Assembly: GCF_038725785.1 (NCBI RefSeq)
Contig: NZ_CP109796.1
Coordinates: 4,340,001 to 4,404,000, forward strand
DNA length: 64,000 nucleotides
Source: Termitidicoccus mucosus
GTDB lineage: Bacteria; Verrucomicrobiota; Verrucomicrobiia; Opitutales; Opitutaceae
Direction of reading: 5' to 3'
Part shown: positions 16,834-25,679 of the stretch, piece after piece
Layout: the number at the start of each line of letters is the position of its first letter
How positions within the stretch are numbered: the first letter of the stretch is position 1
Translations under genes and position numbers: made by a program
Notes under the pieces: model-generated
The model's database searches: none
Seen by the model: only the letters and a program-made list of their open reading frames with translations
What the model was told of the DNA's origin: nothing

Positions 16834-18348
16834 ATGCAAACTTCTTATTTAATGCGGCCCCAAATATCCCCTCGCCAAATTGTTGAGTGCCTTGGCCATA
16901 AGCGCATCTTGATGGGGTCCGCGTTAATTTTTTGCGCAGGTGTGTTGGCTTATTCTGTAAATTCCGGCTCGGGCGGTTCAATACCGCTGTGGACTGGCAA
17001 TCTGTTAAAATCCACAAGCACACCAATGGGGGCCTCGGCAAATGCAAAGCGAACCCCAGGGAAGCAGTCGGCAGAAGAAAAGGCGGAAGGGGAGCGCCTT
17101 TTGGGAAAGGCCCGTGCCTTGGAACTCGGGACCAATGGTGAGGCCGTTGATTACGCCCGGGCGTTTGAACTTTACAAAAAAGCAGCAGAGCTTGGCAGCG
17201 CGGAGGCTTGGTATCGTATGGGTTGCATGGCCCTGGCACAACGGGTGGAGGGAATTTTGCCCAAGAGCGCGGTGGGATATTTTCAGAAGGCCGCCGACTT
17301 GGGGTTTGTTGATGCGTATGTGGCCTTGGCGCGGACCTATATCGAAGGACGGTTGACAAGGACGGATACGGCCAAGGCGGATTTTTATTTAGATCTGGCA
17401 ATTGAGGCCGGTAATGCAGAAGCGATGTTTTTGAAAGGCTCCTTATTAGCAGGGACCGTGGGTTCGGAACAGGCTGGTTTGAATCTGCTGATGGAGGCGG
17501 CCAAAAATGGGAATGCTGATGCACAATACACGATAGGCCGCATGTATAGAGATGGGACGGTGGCGGTTGGGCAAGATATGGGCATGGCTGAGAAATGGCT
17601 ACGATTTGCCGTTGAGAACGGCTCGGTCCGAGCCAAGGCGGAACTGGGTTTGTTGATGATGAAGAACAAATCTATGAGTGCCACGCAAGGGCAGGAAGCC
17701 GCAGAGCTGCTTGCGGAAGCGGCAGACGCCGGGAACAGCAAGGCCGCCCATGCGCTGGCAAAAATGATTTTTGGCGGGAGTCCGTCGTCCTCAGCGTTGA
17801 GTGCAATTCGTGAATATGCGGAAAAGTCTTTTGATGGAGGGAAATCCGACGGGGCATTCTTGATGGCTTTGAGTTATGCGGTGGGGAAGAATCCCGATTT
17901 TGATCAGGCGCTACAATGGCTTGAGATGGGAAAAGTCGATCAAGATTGGCGCAGTCGATATGCGCTGCAATTGATTCAAAGGGGCACGGATACTGTTGAA
18001 GCGTTCAAAACAGCTATTGGTGCTGAATTTAAAGATTGGGTTGAGGCCTTCGATGGAGGGAAGTCCATGCCGCCAAATGTCACGCCACCAAAAATTATTG
18101 AGATGACCAACCCCAAGTTCCCGAGCAGTCTCGCGGCATTGAATGTGAAGGGCAATGTGGTGGTGGAATTTGTGGTCGCGCAAGATGGAACCCCACAGGG
18201 AATACAAGTGGTCAAGAGTTCACATCCAGAATTGAGTGCTTCCGTAATCAAAGCAGTGGAGTCGTGGAAGCTGACGCCCGCGATGAAAGATGGGCAGTAT
18301 GCGCCAATTAAGATAAAGGTTCCGGTTCGTTTTAGGAACGGACTGTGA
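16834..18348 (+). CDS. Membrane-anchored Sel1-repeat protein with C-terminal TonB domain
   Basis: Probably an envelope-spanning energy transducer or scaffold. The start is uncertain: ATGs exist at 16714, 16834, 16852 and 16912, none with a good ribosome site. I use 16834 because earlier residues look non-coding. A single membrane anchor (RILMGSALIFCAGVLAYSV) is followed by a Ser/Thr linker. Many Sel1 repeats come next (for example AWYRMGCMALAQRVEG, AMFLKGSLLAGTVGSE, AQYTIGRMYRDGTVAVGQD). The C-terminal domain (MTNPKFPSSLAALNVKG, VVVEFVVAQDGTPQGIQV, VIKAVESWKLTPA, then KIKVPVRF) is a typical TonB C-terminal fold. The N-anchor/TonB layout fits contact with an outer-membrane receptor. It is the first gene of a run of seven envelope genes. 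Confidence 0.85.
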   Translation: MQTSYLMRPQISPRQIVECLGHKRILMGSALIFCAGVLAYSVNSGSGGSIPLWTGNLLKSTSTPMGASANAKRTPGKQSAEEKAEGERLLGKARALELGTNGEAVDYARAFELYKKAAELGSAEAWYRMGCMALAQRVEGILPKSAVGYFQKAADLGFVDAYVALARTYIEGRLTRTDTAKADFYLDLAIEAGNAEAMFLKGSLLAGTVGSEQAGLNLLMEAAKNGNADAQYTIGRMYRDGTVAVGQDMGMAEKWLRFAVENGSVRAKAELGLLMMKNKSMSATQGQEAAELLAEAADAGNSKAAHALAKMIFGGSPSSSALSAIREYAEKSFDGGKSDGAFLMALSYAVGKNPDFDQALQWLEMGKVDQDWRSRYALQLIQRGTDTVEAFKTAIGAEFKDWVEAFDGGKSMPPNVTPPKIIEMTNPKFPSSLAALNVKGNVVVEFVVAQDGTPQGIQVVKSSHPELSASVIKAVESWKLTPAMKDGQYAPIKIKVPVRFRNGL

Positions 18349-18365
18349 GTTCAATTTTGTCACCC

Positions 18366-19271
18366 ATGAATACATATAACCCCATAATTAATGTATTTTT
18401 CAGATTTAAATATCTGATACTAGCATTGTTACTTACGATGCCTTGTCATCTCCATGCATGGGAATGGCTTGATGGTGATGATGGATATGGGGATGATGAC
18501 GGTGAAATAGAATTCCCAATCATTGATATCGATGATGATGACGACGACGGCGATGGCGAGGGTGACGGGGATGAATATGGTAACGGAGACGGTTATGGTG
18601 AGGAGGGGGGGGATAGCGGTTATGGGGATGGCGAGGGTGACGGCTACGGAGATGGCTATGGCAATGGGGATGGTTATGGGGACGGTGGCGACGACGGCGG
18701 TTGGTTTAATGATGGGTGGTGGAATTGGCTGACGGATCCTGATCCTGACGATCCTTACTATAACCCCTATTCTGATAATTCCTATTATTCATCTAGTGAA
18801 TATGGAGAGGTGCTCCAATATGCGGCAGATGATATATGGAGCACAATAGCAGATTTGAGCAGTGCTGCCTATGATTCAATTTCCGATATCTTCAGTGATA
18901 TTGGGAATACGCTATGGGATATTTTTGAAGATGCGTGTTTGGATTTTACAACAGATTTGCTTAATCCGCTTGGGCATGCTTATGCTGATGTCGGTTATGC
19001 AATGGCGTGGGCGCTCGATGGCATAGCGGAAGGCCTTGGCACATTAGATAACATGGGGGTTGATGAATTTTTTGGTGGCCTGAACACTATGTTTAGCAGT
19101 AATGGCAGTACTGGATGGGAGGCCTTAGATAAAATATTAGGTACCGCGCAATTTATTTCAGGAGCTGCAGAATTGGCGATTAGTAAGGGACCAGGTTTCC
19201 TGCATGATCTTGCTGATGACCTTGACCAAGCTATGGATGACATCGTTAATTGGCTTGACACTACCTTCTGA
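18366..19271 (+). CDS. Secreted Asp/Gly-rich repeat protein
   Basis: The start ATG 18366 gives a clean signal peptide (MNTYNPIINVFFRFKYLILA, then LLLTMPCHLHA); a GTG at 18345 overlapping the preceding stop is an alternative. Residues from about 40 to 115 are an extreme acidic low-complexity tract of GDGxGYGDG-like repeats with runs of Asp, likely disordered and able to bind divalent cations. A Trp/Pro/Tyr-rich spacer follows (WFNDGWWNWLTDPDPDDPYY). The last 150 residues look helical and amphipathic (ADDIWSTIADLSSAAYDSIS; LHDLADDLDQAMDDIVNWL). I recognise no family. The DNA is much more AT-rich than the surrounding element, suggesting recent transfer. The real function is unknown. Confidence 0.72.
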   Translation: MNTYNPIINVFFRFKYLILALLLTMPCHLHAWEWLDGDDGYGDDDGEIEFPIIDIDDDDDDGDGEGDGDEYGNGDGYGEEGGDSGYGDGEGDGYGDGYGNGDGYGDGGDDGGWFNDGWWNWLTDPDPDDPYYNPYSDNSYYSSSEYGEVLQYAADDIWSTIADLSSAAYDSISDIFSDIGNTLWDIFEDACLDFTTDLLNPLGHAYADVGYAMAWALDGIAEGLGTLDNMGVDEFFGGLNTMFSSNGSTGWEALDKILGTAQFISGAAELAISKGPGFLHDLADDLDQAMDDIVNWLDTTF

Positions 19272-19288
19272 GATACAAAAATATCTAT

Positions 19289-19825
19289 ATGTTTAAGAGA
19301 TCTGCAAAGATAAGTGAACGATTTATTGCTTTTATCCTAAATCTCATTACGGTGGGGATGTATGTCGCCATACTTAAGAGATCCCTACTAGTGTGGTTGG
19401 GAGATGATTTAAAAACGTATACATTTTTGGGATTTGGATGTTTTTATCTAATGCATTTACTTTTAGTTTTATTATTATGCATATGCATGTACAGATTTAA
19501 TGGGAGTTTTTGGGGACTTGTTTTCGGGTTGCGCTTTCAGAATCAAGGCAAGGAAGGTCTTTCTAAAATGAATTTTTGTATTAGGAGTGTTCCCACGATA
19601 TTATTTTTAGTTGGCGGAGTGGGGAGGATGCTTGATGTCATGACGCCGTTTAAGGAAAAATTATATCCAATCTTTGTATCTTTATCAATATTGATAGTTT
19701 TCATGAGCAGCCTTGTGGTTTTGATTACGCGTAAATATTCGTTGTTGGATATGGTTTCACGGACTGAAGTCATGAAGTTCATTGATGCTACTAATGCTAA
19801 AAATATAAATGAAAATAAACTGTAG
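19289..19825 (+). CDS. RDD-like multi-pass membrane protein
   Basis: A 178-residue hydrophobic protein with about four membrane segments (FIAFILNLITVGMYVAIL; FYLMHLLLVLLLCICMY; SVPTILFLVGGVGRM; SLSILIVFMSSLVVLI). An Arg-rich N-terminus (KISERF), FGLRFQNQGKEGLSK in the middle and SLLDMVSRTEVM near the end fit the layout of RDD-domain proteins, which are small membrane proteins of mostly unknown or transport-linked function. It lies 17 bases after the acidic secreted protein, so the two may be co-expressed. The family call is tentative. Confidence 0.65.
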   Translation: MFKRSAKISERFIAFILNLITVGMYVAILKRSLLVWLGDDLKTYTFLGFGCFYLMHLLLVLLLCICMYRFNGSFWGLVFGLRFQNQGKEGLSKMNFCIRSVPTILFLVGGVGRMLDVMTPFKEKLYPIFVSLSILIVFMSSLVVLITRKYSLLDMVSRTEVMKFIDATNAKNINENKL

Positions 19826-19856
19826 TGAATAATTTCGATGTTAATTAAACTTTCTG

Positions 19857-21269
19857 GTGTTATTCGATAGTTTATGGTTTTTGCAAGGACGCTGGCGGGC
19901 TTTTTTTGAATCCCCTATCGAATGTGGTGCGGTTTTAGTTGCAGTATTCATTTGGATTTTATTGCCTTTATTGCTGTGGCGAAATAGATATGTATATATT
20001 TGCACAGGAGTAATATCGGCCTTATCGATGTTAGGAATAGGCCTCACAGGCACACGAGGGGTGATGCTTGCGTGGTTCGTCATGATGGGCGTTTCGCTAA
20101 TATTGATTAGGCGATCGCGTCTTGGGTATTGGCGTCATATATTTTGGTTGTGCTTGGGCTGTCTAAGCTGTCTCGCCGTTGTTGTCTATATGACGTCGGC
20201 ATATAAACGTTTCGAGATCATGTTCTCGAATGATGCGTCGGTTATCAATCGCATTGAGATTTGGTCTGCTGCCAGTAAAATCATCTCTTGCAACCCTTTT
20301 GGCATTGGCCACGGCGAAAGCGGCAATTTTTACAGCCAGTGGTTCCAACCTTTTAACGGATCCTATTCTTATACAGGCGTGCTTAACAGTTATTTGGAAA
20401 TCGCAGTCGAATATGGAATTGCCACTTGGCTGTTGGGTTTGTTTTTTTTCAGCCTTGTGTTGTTCCCGGTTTTGGCCGGATATGGCGGAACGGAGACGCA
20501 AAAGGCATCAAAATTCATTTCGCCGATGGCGACTTGCGCCGCTGTGTCGTTATTGGGAATCGCCGTGTGTGGTTTGACAAGCTCGGTGCATGTGTATGCG
20601 GCGATCAGGATAATTAGCCTGATGGATCTATGCATGCTGATAATCTATTTTTTTACTTATTGGAGATCAATGCGTTTGAGGTCTGTGTTTTTGGGAGCGG
20701 GTATCTGCTCATTTGTGATGCTTCTCGGCATGGTAGTATGGTGGGGGTTCACTGCCGGAACAAATACCGTGGAGGCGCGCCTGGAACGGGACGGCATGGT
20801 CGCATTGCGATGGCTGCCGAAAGGAACAACTGGCGTTGAAAACAGGCAGTTGCTAGTCTTTCCCGACCGGGCTGAATTGGGAGTGCTCCACGGCCAAAAA
20901 TTAAGAGCCCTGCTGCTTTCGAATGATAGATACGCTGAGTTTCTTATTTTGGATCCGAGGAAACCTGTGCCCCGCAGCCTACCCGCTGCCAATTACGATG
21001 TCGCTGTGTTTGGCGACGCGGTTGAATGGCTTCCGCACCTTGCGATCCCCGGGGTGAAAAGATGGCTTATCGTGCATCCACGGGGGGTGTATTATGAGGC
21101 TCCGCAAAGGGCCGCAATGACGGTGTGGCTGCCCCGTTTTGATTCCACTGACCGGGACGCACCTTGGCGGATACGCAGGGATGGCATTGTGTATCATGAA
21201 ACAGCGTCATGCGGGGGCATAGTAAGCATGGATGACATCAAGATAATCGGGGGGCTTTTGAATTTATGA
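19857..21269 (+). CDS. O-antigen ligase/polymerase-like membrane protein with extra C-terminal domain
   Basis: Resembles the WaaL/Wzy superfamily that joins or polymerises surface polysaccharide at the periplasmic face. It shows a GTRGVMLAWFVMMG segment, then NRIEIWSAASKIISCNPFGIGHG, then NSYLEIAVEYGIATWLLGLFF, the region of the family's large periplasmic loop and following helices. Only about eight membrane segments are present; the usual N-terminal helices are missing, and the frame opens with a GTG right after an in-frame stop at 19842, so the gene may be 5'-truncated. After the last helix (SFVMLLGMVVWWGFTAG) a soluble domain of about 170 residues is added (QLLVFPDRAELGVLHG; YDVAVFGDAVEWLPHL), role unknown. 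The stop overlaps the next start (ATGA). Confidence 0.7.
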   Translation: MLFDSLWFLQGRWRAFFESPIECGAVLVAVFIWILLPLLLWRNRYVYICTGVISALSMLGIGLTGTRGVMLAWFVMMGVSLILIRRSRLGYWRHIFWLCLGCLSCLAVVVYMTSAYKRFEIMFSNDASVINRIEIWSAASKIISCNPFGIGHGESGNFYSQWFQPFNGSYSYTGVLNSYLEIAVEYGIATWLLGLFFFSLVLFPVLAGYGGTETQKASKFISPMATCAAVSLLGIAVCGLTSSVHVYAAIRIISLMDLCMLIIYFFTYWRSMRLRSVFLGAGICSFVMLLGMVVWWGFTAGTNTVEARLERDGMVALRWLPKGTTGVENRQLLVFPDRAELGVLHGQKLRALLLSNDRYAEFLILDPRKPVPRSLPAANYDVAVFGDAVEWLPHLAIPGVKRWLIVHPRGVYYEAPQRAAMTVWLPRFDSTDRDAPWRIRRDGIVYHETASCGGIVSMDDIKIIGGLLNL

Positions 21270-22180
21270 GGACCTTGTTCAAGGTAGTATTGGCAAGCTT
21301 TGCCTGTATAATCCCGGCATGGGGGAATCCTTTTCAGGCAAGGTCAAACCTGAGCCTTTCCGATATGGATCAGGACGGTGACTTGGTTTTCCGGTTTCGT
21401 CTGCTTGAGCTTGGCTTGGGCGAAGACATTTCGTTTGAGGTGGCGCTTGATCACAGGCTGGAGGTGTTGGACTACGGACGATGCAGGAGTCGGCTGCACT
21501 TGCGTCCGTTGGAGACAAGCGTGTGCCGGCGAGATGAAGGGGAGGTGGTATGGGAACATCCGGGCGGAGGAACGCTTGTTGCATCCGAAAACAGACTCGC
21601 GGAAGGTTATCAACTCAGAGGCAATATAGAAGACCAGATGGAAATTGCCAAGCAAGGCTGGATTCTGACGTATGCACAGGGCTGTTTGACCGCAATCACA
21701 CCCCCATCCTCGCAAGAGGTGGCGTGCCGCGCCAATGGCAATCATATTTGCGAATTTATCGGTATGAGGAAGTCGCTTTTGAGTGTGGAATGGAATCTGT
21801 CAGGCAATCCCGCTTCGTTGCGGACTGCGGAGCGCCACTACCGCTTTGTTGAGGATGAAGAAGGCCGTTTGATTGAGGTGGTGGACGAGAATATCGGAAT
21901 TGCCATCGGGGAATTTCGTTACGACGAAAATGGGCTTCTTATTTCAGCCAGATGCCGGGGGCGTCCAAGCATTGAGGTGCAATGGAGGAAGAACGATGGA
22001 TTTGGCCGGGGAAACTCTTTTTATAAGAAACCTTTCAGCATATCCCGTGTCAATAGGGTAAAATATGTGTATTCTCGGAACGGAAATCGTGTATCGATGA
22101 AAAAATGCGATTCTGGGAAATGGGATACATTACAATGGGAATCATTGAATGGGAAGATTATATCCATAGTGACCAAATAG
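21266..22180 (+). CDS. Secreted protein with YD-repeat-like C-terminus
   Basis: A 304-residue exported protein. The signal peptide is MRTLFKVVLASFACIIPAWG. The middle part is beta-rich with no recognised domain. Toward the end there are segments like RHYRFVEDEEGRLIEVVDE and GEFRYDENGLLISARCRG that resemble single YD/RHS repeats, but not enough for an RHS toxin shell. It is translationally coupled to the ligase-like gene by an ATGA overlap, with a GGGGGG stretch upstream as a possible ribosome site. I do not recognise a specific function. Its position between polysaccharide-type and esterase genes suggests a cell-surface role. Confidence 0.65.
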   Translation: MRTLFKVVLASFACIIPAWGNPFQARSNLSLSDMDQDGDLVFRFRLLELGLGEDISFEVALDHRLEVLDYGRCRSRLHLRPLETSVCRRDEGEVVWEHPGGGTLVASENRLAEGYQLRGNIEDQMEIAKQGWILTYAQGCLTAITPPSSQEVACRANGNHICEFIGMRKSLLSVEWNLSGNPASLRTAERHYRFVEDEEGRLIEVVDENIGIAIGEFRYDENGLLISARCRGRPSIEVQWRKNDGFGRGNSFYKKPFSISRVNRVKYVYSRNGNRVSMKKCDSGKWDTLQWESLNGKIISIVTK

Positions 22181-22183
22181 CTT

Positions 22184-24604
22184 ATGAACGGAAAATATGT
22201 ATTTTTTGTTTGGGTCTGCTCAATTTGTTTTTTCAATTCCGGGCATGGAAACACACTGAATCTCCCAGTCATGGTGCCAGCGGACGAAGGGGTTGATGTG
22301 AAGGAGTGCCTTGTAGTTGGCGCATTTAATCTAGGTGGGGATGGCGATTACAATGGGGTGGATTTCTTGAAAAGTATAGGATCGTCGGAAACCGTCCGCA
22401 CAGGCCAGGCATTTCTGCAAGACCTGCTAAAAATGCCGGAAGATCGAGCTAGGAAGATGGTTTATCAAGGGCACTCGGAATTTCTCGATTTTGATTATTT
22501 ATATAAATATACTTTTGAGTATGACAATGAGAGGAAACTCAGGAGGGTTGCCTATGCGGCATTCATAATCCGATGCGAAACGCCCCGCACGGCCTGGATG
22601 TTATTAGGCAGTGCCGGCGCATTGCGAGTGATTATAAATGGTGAGGATGTATTGCATATTGATACGGACAGGAAGATGAGCATCTACGGGGAGGCATTGC
22701 AGGTTGACCTGAACAAGGGTGATAATTTTGTTCTGGTAAAAGTGCCAAAAAAGGACACTGTCTGGGGGCTGCGCATCCACCTTTCATTAGGAGAGTCCGA
22801 GGCGTTGGCTACGGCATTGATGGATCAACTATCTTACCAGAAGTATTTGTTGAGAAAGAACCTTTTCTTTTCAAGCAAAGAACCCATTCAGATAGTCCCC
22901 CGCGGCGCTCCTCTGGTTGATATGGAAGGCCGGATACAGTCCCTTGGTGGCCTGGAAGTTGGAGCAATTGAGAAGCAAAGCGTGAAGTGGCTACAGGGTG
23001 GAGTGCAGGATGGTTTATATGAAGTAATACTTAATCTTTCAGGAGGTGCCTTTCATGAGCGATTTTTGATCGGAAATCCGCTTGCGATGCTAGATAATGT
23101 GGTGAAGGAGATAGACAAAGTGCTGAGCCATAAAAAATATTATGCACATCTGAATATCATCAAGAAACGATTGCAGATTTCGCGAGAGGATTACATCAAG
23201 AGATTTGGAGATTCAGACATCCCCAAAAAACTGACCGGAAGGGGGTGGCAGAGGCGTTTTATACAGGAATTATGGGACGGAGAGCAGGCTTTGCTGGATA
23301 TTGAGGCGGGCAAAGAGCCTTTCAAGCATCGTCCAGGATTGCACCTTCGGGGATTTGTATCGGGCATTGATGGCAATCTGGAGAGTTACCGAATCTATGT
23401 GCCATCAACTTATTCGGAAACTGGGAAGCAGTTGCCATTGCTTGTTTTATTTCCCACGGCCACGTCCGCCGCCCAGCCTTTCATAGATAGTCCTTATATT
23501 CGAGATTACGATTTCGCTGATCGAATGTCGGCGCTGGCGGAAAAAAACGGCGTGATCTTATTGTGGCCTGGATACCGCAAACAACCCGATGGCAACTTAT
23601 GCGAAACCGCCCATCTGGGCGAGGTGCTGGAATCCTTGAAAGGAGATTATAACTATGATGAACGGAGGGTGGTGTTGATGGGGGCTTGCAGTGGGGCCGC
23701 GATGGCGATGGACGCGGTTGCGGATTGGCCGGGGCGTTTTGCGGGGCTGGCATTCTTGAATCCGGAATTTGTATTGGATCAGACAATGCCCGAGAAGGTG
23801 ATGTCGCAATTTCTCAGGCGAAAAGAATTTCGAAATTGGTATATGCAAAAACGCGGTGTGTCTTCCTTTTTGCATTCAAAATCGCCTGATGTTTTTATAA
23901 TAAATGACGGTGGTGACTTGGGTCATGGAGACTTGCATGCATCTCGTTCGTTCGAAAGACGTGCAAAACAGGCCGACGCTCCAGTGGACTTGCAGTTACG
24001 ACCTAAGACCGAAGCCCAACATCTTGGCGCGTGGGATGAGCTGATGCAATGGGCCGTTGAACAGCGCCGTGGCGATCGCGGTGGGATACTACACCGTATG
24101 CGGCATAATAACATGCAGGATGCGCTTACCGAGCAATTCGTTGTTGTGCAAGGCACCGCCGGTTTCTCCGATGAGAACAGGCAGATCAACGAGATCGTAG
24201 ATAAGATAAAAGAAGAATGGTCCAAGGTATGTTTTGGTCCATGCAGAGTGGCAAAAGACCACGAATTACGGGACGAAGATTTGAGCAATATGAATTTGGT
24301 TTTAGTTGGGAATGCGTCAGCCAATGGAATATGGAAGAAACTTGAAAAACGGCTTGGTGTGGAGATCGCCGAGGATTGTATCAGATGGGGCACTCATACA
24401 TGGAACGGGCGCGGCCTTGCGATTCAGCTAGTTGTGCCGGCACCTGATAACAACAGCCGAAAGATCGTTTTGATTGGCGGACATAATTTATCGGTGTCCA
24501 GATTTGGCACGTTGAACTTATTGCGAGACGGCTGGTTTAAGTGCGCGGTTTGGGGAGAGGGCGATTTAGAATCTCCTGATTTGATAGAAGTCATTTCCGA
24601 ATAG
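22184..24604 (+). CDS. Secreted alpha/beta-hydrolase (esterase-like) with cysteine at the nucleophile position
   Basis: An 806-residue exported enzyme. The signal peptide is MNGKYVFFVWVCSICFFNSG. Residues up to about 380 form an accessory region without a recognised domain. The hydrolase core begins with LRGFVSGIDGNLESYRIYVP and PLLVLFPTATSAAQPF, resembles secreted poly-ester/carbohydrate esterases, and reaches the nucleophile elbow MGACSGAAMAMDA (C502). The position normally Ser in GxSxG is Cys, as in dienelactone hydrolases. A likely catalytic His lies in QHLGAWDELM. A further C-terminal domain (FVVVQGTAGFSDENRQINEI, VLVGNASANGIWKKLEKR, VLIGGHNLSV) is seen in some large esterase/peptidase-like proteins. 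It follows the previous gene by three bases. The substrate is unknown. Confidence 0.72.
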   Translation: MNGKYVFFVWVCSICFFNSGHGNTLNLPVMVPADEGVDVKECLVVGAFNLGGDGDYNGVDFLKSIGSSETVRTGQAFLQDLLKMPEDRARKMVYQGHSEFLDFDYLYKYTFEYDNERKLRRVAYAAFIIRCETPRTAWMLLGSAGALRVIINGEDVLHIDTDRKMSIYGEALQVDLNKGDNFVLVKVPKKDTVWGLRIHLSLGESEALATALMDQLSYQKYLLRKNLFFSSKEPIQIVPRGAPLVDMEGRIQSLGGLEVGAIEKQSVKWLQGGVQDGLYEVILNLSGGAFHERFLIGNPLAMLDNVVKEIDKVLSHKKYYAHLNIIKKRLQISREDYIKRFGDSDIPKKLTGRGWQRRFIQELWDGEQALLDIEAGKEPFKHRPGLHLRGFVSGIDGNLESYRIYVPSTYSETGKQLPLLVLFPTATSAAQPFIDSPYIRDYDFADRMSALAEKNGVILLWPGYRKQPDGNLCETAHLGEVLESLKGDYNYDERRVVLMGACSGAAMAMDAVADWPGRFAGLAFLNPEFVLDQTMPEKVMSQFLRRKEFRNWYMQKRGVSSFLHSKSPDVFIINDGGDLGHGDLHASRSFERRAKQADAPVDLQLRPKTEAQHLGAWDELMQWAVEQRRGDRGGILHRMRHNNMQDALTEQFVVVQGTAGFSDENRQINEIVDKIKEEWSKVCFGPCRVAKDHELRDEDLSNMNLVLVGNASANGIWKKLEKRLGVEIAEDCIRWGTHTWNGRGLAIQLVVPAPDNNSRKIVLIGGHNLSVSRFGTLNLLRDGWFKCAVWGEGDLESPDLIEVISE

Positions 24605-24642
24605 TGTTAGATCTCATAATCATCATATCTCATTCGTTTAAT

Positions 24643-25449
24643 ATGAAAATCAATAAGATAGCAGCCACATTAATAATTCACGGCATTTCGTTAATATGTT
24701 ATGCCCAGTCTCCTGATCCGCTCGTGGAATATACTTTTGATATTTCCGGAACAAAAATTCCAAATCAGGGCATGCTTCAGCAGAAATTTGATGCAACAAT
24801 GGGAGGGAACGCGCGGGTTACAAAAGAAGGGGAAGGGCCTTTCGGGATAGGATGTGCGCTCGATCTTACCAAGTCGGAGATGGGAACTATACCAAATGCG
24901 TTTGCCGTCACTTCAAAAAACGAAGGGCTCACCGGGCACTCCGCACTTACAGTTACAGGTTGGATTAAACCCATTGAGCCCCTTGATATCGGGGCGTTTA
25001 TTCTTAGATGTTCCACGGGTTCCAGTGGAAAAACAGACGGATGGCTTATTAAGGCGAATTCCAACAATCGCTTGTCACTTGTTATTGGCCCAGGAAACAC
25101 TCTTTCGACCTATAGTTGTTTCGCCCAAGCTTTTTCGAGAGTCAATACATGGCAATTCTTTGCGGTCACATGGCACGAAGCCAAGGGAGCCACCTGGTAT
25201 ATAGGAACGGAAAATATTCCACCCAAGCCAATCGGTGTCTCCAAGACTCCTCAACGAATGGGGACTGCCGAGCAGACACTTCAAATAGGGCGTTCCGGCA
25301 CTAAGTCGGGAGCATTCAAGGGCTATCTCGACAATATAAAAATATTTGATAATGTATTATCAAATGAACAAATAAAAGTCATATATCTTGAAGCCAAAGG
25401 CGTAAAAACACTGTCCAATGATCAATTGAGGACCATGTATGGTTTATAG
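24643..25449 (+). CDS. Secreted LamG/concanavalin-like domain protein
   Basis: A 268-residue exported protein, likely carbohydrate-binding. The start is ATG 24643 (MKINKIAATLIIHGISLICY), giving a normal signal peptide; an earlier frame opening at 24604 lacks one. The mature part is a single LamG-type jelly roll: LVEYTFDISGTKIPNQG at the start, ALTVTGWIKPIEPLDIGAF in the middle, then NTWQFFAVTWHEAKGATWY and LQIGRSGTKSGAFKGYLDNI, followed by KIFDNVLSNEQIKVIY, the standard end of this fold. It is the last gene of the plus-strand cargo run. Confidence 0.85.
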   Translation: MKINKIAATLIIHGISLICYAQSPDPLVEYTFDISGTKIPNQGMLQQKFDATMGGNARVTKEGEGPFGIGCALDLTKSEMGTIPNAFAVTSKNEGLTGHSALTVTGWIKPIEPLDIGAFILRCSTGSSGKTDGWLIKANSNNRLSLVIGPGNTLSTYSCFAQAFSRVNTWQFFAVTWHEAKGATWYIGTENIPPKPIGVSKTPQRMGTAEQTLQIGRSGTKSGAFKGYLDNIKIFDNVLSNEQIKVIYLEAKGVKTLSNDQLRTMYGL

Positions 25450-25679
25450 TTCTCCTCCGCGTTTTTCGTAACATCATCCGCCAGTCCGCCGACTTTCTTT
25501 AACCCCATCCCCACACGCCTCTTTCCCCTCTCCGCTGTGCGTGTCGCGGCCTGCGGGCCGCTGCGCGTTATCTGTTCGCTCCACCGAGCAAACCCAGACG
25601 AATCTTTTTCAATGCGTTTTGGCATATGCGCGTATCCTAGCAGGTTCAAGGCCGACTATGGCCCGGTCCGCGCCGCGTT
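25450..25679. other. Convergent intergenic region at the end of the cargo
   Basis: This 230-base gap separates convergent genes. It has a short GC-rich hairpin (GCGGCC/GGCCGC, 25546-25551 with 25556-25561) without a T-run. A small minus-strand frame here (25422-25649) overlaps the LamG gene and lacks protein-like features. Nothing else is supported. Confidence 0.4.

Noticed and set aside
21266-22180. RHS-type polymorphic toxin with immunity gene
   Set aside because: Only one or two YD-like segments, 304 residues, no core DPxGL motif and no toxin tip.
25422-25649. A 75-codon minus-strand frame overlapping the LamG gene end
   Set aside because: Overlaps a well-supported gene, no ribosome site, no recognisable motif.
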